A program made the translations under genes and the position numbers. The notes below the pieces were generated by a model. It worked only from the letters and a program-made list of their open reading frames with translations. It was not told the DNA's origin and searched no databases. Shown here one piece after another: positions 57,739-64,000 of a stretch of 64,000 nt of DNA. The stretch comes from Nonomuraea guangzhouensis. Lineage in GTDB: Bacteria > Actinomycetota > Actinomycetes > Streptosporangiales > Streptosporangiaceae. Positions within the stretch are counted from its first letter, which is position 1. Every line of letters starts with the position of its first letter. The stretch spans positions 62,001 to 126,000 of the forward strand of contig NZ_JAHKRM010000034.1 in the NCBI RefSeq assembly GCF_019396345.1, read 5' to 3'.

Positions 57739-59118
57739 CTAGTAGGCGAACGACGGCTCGCCGCCGTCATGCGGCTCGGCGTCGTCGGCGGACGGTGGGG
57801 TCGCTCTGCCGTACTTGATCATGAGGCCGACCTCCACCAGGGCCAGCCCGCCGTACAGGAGGGTGAAGACGATCAGCGAGGTGAGCACCGTACCTGCGCC
57901 GACGCTGGGCGAGACGCCCTGGGCGGTCTTCATCTGGGTGAACACGATCCACGGTTGCCGGGCCATCTCGGTGAAGATCCACCCGAAGCTGTGCGCGAGG
58001 AAGGGCAGTACGACCGACCAGACGGCGACCCGCCAGACCCAGCCCGCGCCCCGGACCTGCCGCCCACGGGTCAGCCAGAGCAGGACGAGCGCCACCAGCG
58101 CGGACAGCATGCCGAACCCGATCATCAACCGGAAACCCCAGTAGGCGACCGGGATGTAGGGGCGGTAGTCGCCCGGCCCGAACTTCCGCTCGTACGCCGC
58201 CTGGAGGTCGTTGATGCCCTCGACCTTGCCGTCGAACGAGCCTGTGGCCAGCTGTGACAGCAGGTTCGGGATCTCCAGCTGGTAGATCGGCTTGGTGCCG
58301 TCCAGCGTCCCGATGGTGAACAGGGAGAACGGCGCGGGCTGCCGCGTCTCGTAGAGCGCCTCGGCGGCGGCCATCTTCATCGGCTGGGTCTGCGTCATGA
58401 TCTTGCCAAGGATGTCGCCGGAGACAAGAGTGCCCAGAGCCCCCACCAGCACCGCGGCGATACCGAGCCGCAGCGACGGACGGAACACCTCCAGATCCCG
58501 CTTTCTAGCCAGATGCCAAGCGGAAACGGCCATCAGGATCACCCCACCGGCCAGCCAGCACCCGAAGATGGTGTGCGGAAAGGTGGCCAGCACCACCTTG
58601 TTGGTCAGCACGGCTCCGAAGTCGACCAGCTCGGCCCGCCCATTGATCTTGAAACCCACGGGCCACTGCATGAACGAGTTGGCGGCCAGAATGAAGTAGG
58701 CGGACACCATCGTCCCGAACGCGACGATCCAGATGCACGCGAGATGCACCTTTTTCGGCAGCCGCCCCCAGCCGAAGAGCCACAGCCCCAGAAACGTCGA
58801 CTCCAGAAAGAACGCCAGCAACGCCTCCAACGCGAGCGGCGCGCCGAAGATATCGCCGACGAACCTGGAATAGGCGCTCCAGTTCATCCCGAACTGAAAC
58901 TCCTGCACGATCCCCGTCACCACACCCATGGCAAAGTTGATCAGGAAGAGCGTGCCGAAGAACTTGGTGGCGCGTAGGTAGGCGACGTTGCCGGTGCGCA
59001 CCCATGCTGTGTTCAGGATCGCCACCAACAGCGACATCCCTATCGTGACCGGCACAAACAGGAAGTGGTACACCGTAGTAACCCCGAACTGCCAGCGCGC
59101 AAGATCCAAGGCGTCCAC
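57739..59118 (-). CDS. cydA: Cytochrome bd oxidase subunit I
   Basis: A 459-aa quinol-oxidising subunit carrying haems b558, b595 and d. It has the start LDLARWQFGVTTVYHFLFVP (haem-ligand His), GRLPKKVHLACIWIVAFGTM and a compact periplasmic Q-loop typical of actinobacteria. GTG 59118 matches the family N-terminus; a GTG at 59148 would add 10 residues. With high oxygen affinity it could accept electrons from H2 oxidation at low oxygen. It adjoins the hydrogenase maturation unit. Confidence 0.96.
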   Translation of the reverse strand: MDALDLARWQFGVTTVYHFLFVPVTIGMSLLVAILNTAWVRTGNVAYLRATKFFGTLFLINFAMGVVTGIVQEFQFGMNWSAYSRFVGDIFGAPLALEALLAFFLESTFLGLWLFGWGRLPKKVHLACIWIVAFGTMVSAYFILAANSFMQWPVGFKINGRAELVDFGAVLTNKVVLATFPHTIFGCWLAGGVILMAVSAWHLARKRDLEVFRPSLRLGIAAVLVGALGTLVSGDILGKIMTQTQPMKMAAAEALYETRQPAPFSLFTIGTLDGTKPIYQLEIPNLLSQLATGSFDGKVEGINDLQAAYERKFGPGDYRPYIPVAYWGFRLMIGFGMLSALVALVLLWLTRGRQVRGAGWVWRVAVWSVVLPFLAHSFGWIFTEMARQPWIVFTQMKTAQGVSPSVGAGTVLTSLIVFTLLYGGLALVEVGLMIKYGRATPPSADDAEPHDGGEPSFAY

Positions 59119-59174
59119 GACTCTTACTGTAAGTGTCCGAGTATGCACGCCTTGTCATAACACGCTGGGCGCTG

Positions 59175-59627
59175 TCAGAAGATCGCTGCGGCCACGAGGA
59201 AGGCGAGTCCCGCGATGCCCGCGACCACCCGGACGATATGGAAGGACACCCAGCGATCACGGAGTCGCTGCCAGTCGTCCGGCAGGGTGCCGACGGTCCA
59301 GGTCGCGATCTGCTTCACGATGGGGACCTCGACCGCCACGGTCACGAGCAGCGCGACGACAAGCAAGGCGAGCGCCACCAAGGCCAGATAGAAGCCCTGC
59401 TTGCCGTACGACAGGAACAGCACCGGAACGATCGAGGCCAGCGCAAGGGGCATCAGAACGGTCATGGGGGTGGCCAGGTTCCGGTTCATCCGATGGGCGA
59501 TAGCCAGGAACGCCGCCGCCTCGAAAGACGCCATGGATCTGCTCAGCGCCAGCCACGGCCCCCAGAAAACCCCGACGACCAGGGTGGAAAGCAGGACACT
59601 GACGAGCTCGAACATCTTCTGCATCAT
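59175..59627 (-). CDS. DUF1772 membrane protein
   Basis: A 150-aa four-helix membrane protein of the DUF1772 (anthrone oxygenase-like) family: LSTLVVGVFWGPWLALSRSM, MNRNLATPMTVLMPLALAS, and VEVPIVKQIATWTV followed by the WQRLRDRWVSFHIVR loop conserved in the family. ATG 59627 overlaps the monooxygenase stop. Such proteins may catalyse anthrone oxygenation in polyketide pathways. Confidence 0.87.
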   Translation of the reverse strand: MMQKMFELVSVLLSTLVVGVFWGPWLALSRSMASFEAAAFLAIAHRMNRNLATPMTVLMPLALASIVPVLFLSYGKQGFYLALVALALLVVALLVTVAVEVPIVKQIATWTVGTLPDDWQRLRDRWVSFHIVRVVAGIAGLAFLVAAAIF

Positions 59628-60811
59628 GTCGCCGGCGTGGTACGCGACTGCCCGCGGCGGTAGTCGGCGGCGGTCTCCCGGTACATCTGGTGTTCCGCCT
59701 CGTGGTCAGGGAAGTCGTCCGTGGCGAAGAACCCGTCGAGTCCGCCGTTGGCGGCGACGGCGTGCTGTCCCGAGCGGGGCAGCATGATGGCCTCGTATCG
59801 GGTGAGCGCCTCGTCGAGGGTGGCCTCCTCGGCGATGGCGTGGGCGAGCTCGGCTCCGTCGAGCATGGCGAGATTGACCCCGTACCCCCCGAGGGGCGCC
59901 ATCAGGTGCGCCGCGTCGCCGAGCAGCGTCGCGCCGGGCGTACGCGCCCAGGTGAGCGGGGCGGGAAGGGCATAGATCGGGCGGTTGAGGTAGCCGCCGT
60001 CGGCGTCCGTGAGGAAGGGCAGCATCTCCTCGGCCCAGCCGCTGAACTCCTTGAGCAGGAACCGTCGTACGGCGTCCGGGTCGTCCAGGTCGACGCCGGC
60101 CTCGCCATGCCAGTCGAGGCTGGTCCGCATGGCCAGGTAGGCGCGGATCTGGCCGTTGCTGTTGCGCTGGCCGATGATGGCCCGGCCGTCGCCGTCCATG
60201 GCGAACATGTGGCCGTCCCCGACGAGTTTCGCGATCTGGGGATGACGCTCTTCCACGTCCTCGAACCGGACGTCGAGGAACGAGACGCCGGTATAGTCAG
60301 GCGTGGCGTCGCTCAGAAGCGGCCGGACCCGAGACCACGCGCCATCGGCGCCGATCACCAGATCCACCTCGGCGGTGACGCCGTTGCCGAACTCGAGGCA
60401 GTGCCCGCCGTCGCCGAGCGGGGTCGCGGTGACCAGCTTGTGCCCCCACCGCACGGTGCCGGGCCGTACGTGCTCGGCGAGCATGGCGCGGAGCTGCCCG
60501 CGATCGATCTCCGGGGCGGCTGTGTCGTCCTGGTCGGGGACGAACGCGTCGAGCACGGTGCCGTGCTGGTCGAGCCGGCTCTTGGCCTGCCCTTCGAGCC
60601 GGGCGAGCTTCATGAACTCCTCGAACAGGCCGGCGTCCTCCAGGGCGATCTGTCCGGTGTCGGCGTGCAGGTCCAGGGTGCCGCCGGCGTCGCGGGCTTC
60701 GACAGAGGCGTCGGCGTCGTACACGGTGACGTCGATGCCGTGTCCTTGCAGGACGCGGGCGCACATGAGGCCGCCGGGGCCGGCGCCGACGATGGCGATA
60801 CGTACGGGCAT
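59624..60811 (-). CDS. FAD-dependent monooxygenase, TetX/aromatic hydroxylase type
   Basis: A 395-aa flavoprotein. FAD motif IVGAGPGGLMCARVLQGHG at the start, DG motif (VIGADGAWSRVR), and GD motif (ATLLGDAAHLMAPLGGYGVN). It belongs to the TetX/PHBH branch. Coupled to the DUF1772 gene and divergent from a TetR regulator whose operators lie in the spacer. Substrates could be anthrones or tetracycline-like compounds. Resistance is not claimed. Confidence 0.92.
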   Translation of the reverse strand: MPVRIAIVGAGPGGLMCARVLQGHGIDVTVYDADASVEARDAGGTLDLHADTGQIALEDAGLFEEFMKLARLEGQAKSRLDQHGTVLDAFVPDQDDTAAPEIDRGQLRAMLAEHVRPGTVRWGHKLVTATPLGDGGHCLEFGNGVTAEVDLVIGADGAWSRVRPLLSDATPDYTGVSFLDVRFEDVEERHPQIAKLVGDGHMFAMDGDGRAIIGQRNSNGQIRAYLAMRTSLDWHGEAGVDLDDPDAVRRFLLKEFSGWAEEMLPFLTDADGGYLNRPIYALPAPLTWARTPGATLLGDAAHLMAPLGGYGVNLAMLDGAELAHAIAEEATLDEALTRYEAIMLPRSGQHAVAANGGLDGFFATDDFPDHEAEHQMYRETAADYRRGQSRTTPAT

Positions 60812-60828
60812 GGTTTGAGCTCCTCGCT

Positions 60829-60881
60829 TAACGGGCGTTCGTTCAGCTAGCTCGACAGTAGCTGAACGGGCGTTCGTTGAG
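60829..60881. promoter_or_regulatory. Two TetR operator copies between monooxygenase and regulator
   Basis: AACGGGCGTTCGTT occurs twice, at 60831-60844 and 60866-60879. Each copy contains the palindromic core AACG-GG-CGTT (extended to GAACG/CGTTC in the second copy). Centres are 35 bp apart. The second site ends about 20 nt before the TetR start codon. Binding should repress both divergent genes. Confidence 0.75.
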
Positions 60882-60897
60882 CAAGTAGAATGAGGTC

Positions 60898-61482
60898 ATG
60901 TCGACGAACACGGGAAGCGACCGGCGTACGGGCTCCGAGACCCGCGCGGAGATCCTCCGCGTCGCGCTGCGGCTGTTCACGGAGAAGGGGTACGAGGGCA
61001 CCTCGACCCGCGACATCTCCAGCGCGCTCGGGATGACGAAATCCTCGCTGTACTACCACTTCAAGAACAAAGAGGAGATCGTGGCGAGCCTCGTGGAAGC
61101 GCGCCGGCACGAGCTCGACGACTTCATCGAGTGGCTCGCCGCGCAGCCGCCTGCGCCTGATCGGCTGGAGAAGGCGGCGCTGCGCTGGGTGGGGGGCACC
61201 ACGCCGGAAAACCTGCAGGTCATGCGTTTCGCGCAGGCCAACCAGCCGGTCATGAGGCGGCTGGCGGAAGGCGGCGGAGACATCCGTTCGGACTTCGACC
61301 GCGTCATCGACCTGCTCGTCGGCGAAGGGGCGAGCATGGAGGACCGCCTCTTCACGCGCATGGTCTTCGACACGGCCGGCGCCGCGCTCCTGTCGGCGCG
61401 GGGCACGGAGGCCGGCCCGGACGATGTCATCGCGGCCGCCCGGCGCGCGAGCACCGCACTCGCCCGCGCAACGCAGAAGTGA
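60898..61482 (+). CDS. TetR family regulator of the monooxygenase unit
   Basis: A 194-aa repressor with classic HTH (ILRVALRLFTEKGYEGTSTR, DISSALGMTKSSLYYHFKNK) and a helical ligand domain. It is divergent from the FAD monooxygenase, with two palindromic operators in between. Likely derepressed by the monooxygenase substrate. Confidence 0.94.
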   Translation: MSTNTGSDRRTGSETRAEILRVALRLFTEKGYEGTSTRDISSALGMTKSSLYYHFKNKEEIVASLVEARRHELDDFIEWLAAQPPAPDRLEKAALRWVGGTTPENLQVMRFAQANQPVMRRLAEGGGDIRSDFDRVIDLLVGEGASMEDRLFTRMVFDTAGAALLSARGTEAGPDDVIAAARRASTALARATQK

Positions 61483-61542
61483 GCCGTGGAACGGGCGCTC
61501 CTGCCCAGGGGCACCCGTTCCGGTGAAGTGAATCGTGGGCGG

Positions 61543-62517
61543 TCAGTCCCAGGTCGGGAGGTACTCCGCGGGGTAGCGGGCGCCGAAGCCACCGGCCGGG
61601 AGGATGTCGGCGATGCGCTTCAGATCGGCGTCGTCGAGGGTGAGGCCGGCGGCGCCGACGTTCTCTTCCAGGCGCTTGGGGTCGCGGGTGCCGGGGATGG
61701 GGACGATGTCGTCGCCCTGGGCGAGGAGCCAGGCCAGGGCGAGCTGGGCGACGGTGGCGTCCTTGGTGGCGGCCAGGTCGGCGAGCAGGCGGGTGGCCGC
61801 CAGGTTCTTCTCGTAGTTGCCGGGCTGGAAGCGGGCGTCCCAGGAGCGCATGTCGGTGGGGTCGTACTCGGCGCCGGGCTTGGCCTGGTCGGTGAGGAAG
61901 CCCCGGCCGAGCGGCGAGTAGGGGACGAACCCGATCCCGAGCTCGCGCAGGACGGGGAAGAGGACCTCGACCTCCCGCTCGAACAGGCTGAACTCCGTCT
62001 GCAGGACCGACACGGGGTGTACGGCGTGCGCGCGGCGGATGGTGTTCTCGCCCGCCTCGCTCAGGCCGAAGTAGCGGACCTTGCCGGCGTCGACGAACTC
62101 CTTGACCGTCCCGGCCACGTCCTCGATCGGCACGGCGGGGTCGACGCGGTGCTGGTAGAGCACGTCGATGACGTCGACGCCGAGGTAGCGCAGGCTGTTG
62201 TCGACAACCTCGCGGATGTGCTCGGGACGGCTGTCGACACCGCCCTGCCGGGTGCCGGTGAAGTCGAACCCGAACTTGGTCGCGATGACCACCTCGTCCC
62301 GTACCGGTGCGAGCGCGGCCCCGACGATCCGCTCGTTCTCCCCCTGCCCGTACAGCTCGGCCGTGTCGAAGAACGTCACGCCGAGCTCGTGCGCCCGGCG
62401 GATCGTCGCGGCGCCCTCCTGCTTGCCCGAGGGCCCGTACGCCATGGAGATGCCCATCGCGCCGTATCCCAGCGCCGACGCGGTCAGGCCCTGCTGTCCG
62501 AGATTTCGCTGCTGCAT
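61543..62517 (-). CDS. Aldo/keto reductase
   Basis: A 324-aa NADPH-dependent oxidoreductase of the AKR13-like group. Catalytic tetrad: Asp (FFDTAELYG, also giving Tyr), Lys (VIATKFGF) and His (VLYQHRVD). The NADPH-binding tail is seen in IPGTRDPKRLEENV. TIM-barrel length is normal. Divergent from a TetR gene with a 37-bp palindrome between them. Confidence 0.95.
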   Translation of the reverse strand: MQQRNLGQQGLTASALGYGAMGISMAYGPSGKQEGAATIRRAHELGVTFFDTAELYGQGENERIVGAALAPVRDEVVIATKFGFDFTGTRQGGVDSRPEHIREVVDNSLRYLGVDVIDVLYQHRVDPAVPIEDVAGTVKEFVDAGKVRYFGLSEAGENTIRRAHAVHPVSVLQTEFSLFEREVEVLFPVLRELGIGFVPYSPLGRGFLTDQAKPGAEYDPTDMRSWDARFQPGNYEKNLAATRLLADLAATKDATVAQLALAWLLAQGDDIVPIPGTRDPKRLEENVGAAGLTLDDADLKRIADILPAGGFGARYPAEYLPTWD

Positions 62518-62544
62518 GCTGTCCGACCTGCGCTTTCTCCGAAT

Positions 62545-62581
62545 GTTAGAGTGTACTTACATGAAGTAAGAGTACTCTAAC
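62545..62581. promoter_or_regulatory. 37-bp palindromic operator between AKR and TetR genes
   Basis: GTTAGAGTGTACTTAC (62545-62560) and GTAAGAGTACTCTAAC (62566-62581) form an imperfect inverted repeat around ATGAA. The outer arms GTTAGAGT/ACTCTAAC match perfectly, as do the inner TTAC/GTAA. The AT-rich site between divergent genes is the likely binding site of the TetR protein. It overlaps probable -10/-35 elements. Confidence 0.78.
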
Positions 62582-62608
62582 ATCGAGAAAGGGGGAGAAT
62601 CGTTCGCC

Positions 62609-63235
62609 GTGAGCAGTCCCACGACACCGCGACGCGGCTACCATCACGGCGACCTGCGTGCCGGGTTGATCCGCGAGGGCATCGCCCTCCTGGGCGAGAC
62701 GGGCGTCGCGGGTTTCTCGGTGGCCAAGGTCGCCGTCCGCGCGGGCGTGTCCTCGGCCGCCCCGTACCGCCACTTTCCCGATCGCGAGGCTCTCCTGGCC
62801 GCCTGCGCGGCCGCCATCCTCGCCGAGATCACCGACCTGCTCGCCGCGGCGGCAGAGCAGGCGGGACCCGACCCGCTCGACCGGTTCGCCGCCACCGCGG
62901 GCGCCTACACGCGCTATGTCCTGGAGCATCGCGCCGGAATCGATCTCATCTACTCGTACGACTTCAGCGGCCCCCACCACCCGACCATCCAGGAGCAGAG
63001 CCGCCACCTCACGGGCACGCTCATGGACCTGGCCTCAGCCGTCCTGCCCGCCGACACGTCCTGGGCCGACACCGCCGACTTCGTGTACGTCCACCTGTCC
63101 ACCACACACGGCTACGCCACCCTGCTCATGAAGGTCACCCGCCGCCCACCCGAGGACATCGACAGCCTCGCCGCCCGCGCCGTCACCGCCGCTCGCGACC
63201 ACATCACCGGCTACCTCCAGCGCCTGCTCCGATGA
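62609..63235 (+). CDS. TetR/AcrR family regulator with WHG domain
   Basis: A 208-aa repressor starting at GTG 62609, with GGGGGAGA upstream. The HTH is seen in YHHGDLRAGLIREGIALLGE, SVAKVAVRAGVSSAAPYRHF and PDREALLAACAAAIL. The C-terminal part matches the TetR_C_13/WHG-type ligand domain (VLEHRAGIDLIYSYDFSG). Divergent from the aldo/keto reductase gene, its likely target. Confidence 0.93.
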   Translation: MSSPTTPRRGYHHGDLRAGLIREGIALLGETGVAGFSVAKVAVRAGVSSAAPYRHFPDREALLAACAAAILAEITDLLAAAAEQAGPDPLDRFAATAGAYTRYVLEHRAGIDLIYSYDFSGPHHPTIQEQSRHLTGTLMDLASAVLPADTSWADTADFVYVHLSTTHGYATLLMKVTRRPPEDIDSLAARAVTAARDHITGYLQRLLR

Positions 63236-63239
63236 GTGC

Positions 63240-63989
63240 TCACGGCGTCCGCAGATAGGTGTCGAGCGCGGCCGCGCCCGCCAGCATCGCCAGGCCCCGC
63301 GCCGTCAGCCGGTCGCGCCACTCCCGCATCGTCGCCTGCAGCGGCTCCGGTCCGCCCGCCGCCCGCACCCGCTCCAGAACCCGCGCGATCTGCTCCAGCC
63401 CGTGCCCGCCCCGCCGCAGCTGGTGGGCCAGCAGTACGTCGCGTTCGTCGGCGGAGGTGTAGACGCGGTAGCCGGTGCGCGGGTCGCGCCGGGGCACGAT
63501 CAGTCCGGCCCGCTCCCATTTGCGCAACGTCGCCGGCCGGATGCCGAGCCTGCGCGCCAGCGGCCCGATGAACGTCACACCCGCTGCCGGCTCACGCTGT
63601 GGCGCCAGGTCGCGCGGCGATGTCCGCTCGCGCGACTCCGGCCCATGTGGCGATTCCGGCTCGCGCGGTGGTGCCAGGTCGCGTAGGGCCCGTTCCACGG
63701 CCTCCAGCGTGTGCCGGTCGCCGGCCAGTTGCGCGTGGCTCTCGTCGATCAGCCGCAGCGCCTCCTCGACCGCGCCGCCGTTCACGGCCCGCATGATCGC
63801 CCCCGCGGTCGCGTGGCCGTGCGCGGGGATCAACGCCAGGAACGCCCGCAACGCCACCGCATGGCGCGGCGCGTAGGCGCGGTAGCCGTGCGGCGACCGC
63901 TCGGCAGGCGGCAGGAACCCCGCCTCCTCGTAGTTGCGTACCGCCTGCGTGGACAGTCCGTGCTCGCGCGCCAGATCTATGGGTCGCAT
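63240..63989 (-). CDS. MerR family regulator with two HTH domains (TioE-like)
   Basis: A 249-aa regulator. The first MerR helix-turn-helix is at 1-70 (IDLAREHGLSTQAVRNYEEA, GFLPPAERSPHGYRAY). A linker rich in Arg/Pro/Glu repeats (about 108-135, PREPESPHGPESRE) separates a second MerR HTH at about 138-205 (PLARRLGIRPATLRKWERAG, DPRTGYRVYTSADERDVLLA). Double-HTH MerR proteins of the TioE type occur in actinomycetes. The ATG at 63989 lies 11 bp from the window edge, so promoter elements are cut off. Confidence 0.9.
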   Translation of the reverse strand: MRPIDLAREHGLSTQAVRNYEEAGFLPPAERSPHGYRAYAPRHAVALRAFLALIPAHGHATAGAIMRAVNGGAVEEALRLIDESHAQLAGDRHTLEAVERALRDLAPPREPESPHGPESRERTSPRDLAPQREPAAGVTFIGPLARRLGIRPATLRKWERAGLIVPRRDPRTGYRVYTSADERDVLLAHQLRRGGHGLEQIARVLERVRAAGGPEPLQATMREWRDRLTARGLAMLAGAAALDTYLRTP

Positions 63990-64000
63990 TTTGAAGGTAC

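Noticed and set aside
59119..59174. Rex redox-repressor site upstream of cydA
   Set aside because: TTGTCATAACAC was considered but does not match the expected TGTGAAC/TTCACA arms.
59624..60811. Tetracycline-inactivating TetX
   Set aside because: Only the general FAD hydroxylase motifs are visible. The DUF1772 partner points to aromatic metabolism, and specificity cannot be read.

Overview
The window is chromosomal DNA from a high-GC actinomycete. Almost all codons end in G or C, GTG starts are common, and many genes overlap by ATGA or GTGA. The gene families (LCP, DUF574 methyltransferase, SigK/RskA, DUF6412 next to YidC, DUF5947/DUF6084 around a hydrogenase, NB-ARC/TPR proteins) suggest a filamentous, soil-type member, perhaps Streptosporangiales such as Nonomuraea. 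That placement is inference, because there is no rRNA in the window. No insertion sequence, prophage or CRISPR array was seen.

Layout. 1-610: a tRNA-Leu(CAG) and hairpins. 0.6-5.2 kb: two CNNM/CBS membrane proteins, an LCP cell-wall ligase and a GPP34 protein. 5.2-10.6 kb: a TenA homologue, an Fpg/Nei glycosylase, an MFS exporter divergent from its HxlR regulator, a rhodanese, and an NCS1 permease under a TPP riboswitch. 10.6-18.4 kb: Ogt, a PAS-GAF-PAS sensor kinase, an RsbW-like ATPase, a YidC operon, a two-component system, and a STAS protein with a glycosyltransferase. 18.4-24.6 kb: three separate tandem-repeat tracts, a thioesterase/RidA pair, a DUF574 methyltransferase, SigK/RskA, a DUF305 lipoprotein and a YcnI copper protein. 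24.7-30 kb: a serine hydrolase, a Tat-exported PL8 polysaccharide lyase and an asparagine synthetase.

30.1-32.6 kb: the most unusual locus. A small 122-aa protein has a helical, glycine-containing N-terminus and ends in a short beta-type motif. A closely related motif begins the divergently transcribed NB-ARC/TPR protein next to it. This is the layout expected of a bacterial NLR that signals to a membrane-active (Bell-type) effector through a shared amyloid motif.

32.6-43 kb: an accessory, cell-surface region. It holds a GT-B-like protein, a Trp/His/Cys-rich secreted peptide, a TetR regulator, a Gfo/Idh oxidoreductase, a DUF916-like anchor with two WxL-like secreted paralogues, a Vgb-like propeller, a sulfotransferase and a five-bladed propeller. 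43.2-56.7 kb: a high-affinity group 1h (old group 5) [NiFe]-hydrogenase locus. It carries hhyS and hhyL, a block of conserved accessory genes, a maturation protease, a 35-aa membrane peptide, hypA, hypC, hypD, hypE and, on the other strand, hypF with two SIS-domain proteins, one fused to a HypC-like domain. No hypB is present. 56.7-59.1 kb: cydAB (bd oxidase), a plausible electron sink. 59.2-64 kb: a DUF1772/FAD-monooxygenase pair with a divergent TetR, an aldo/keto reductase with a divergent TetR, and a double-HTH MerR regulator, with clear palindromic operators between the divergent pairs.
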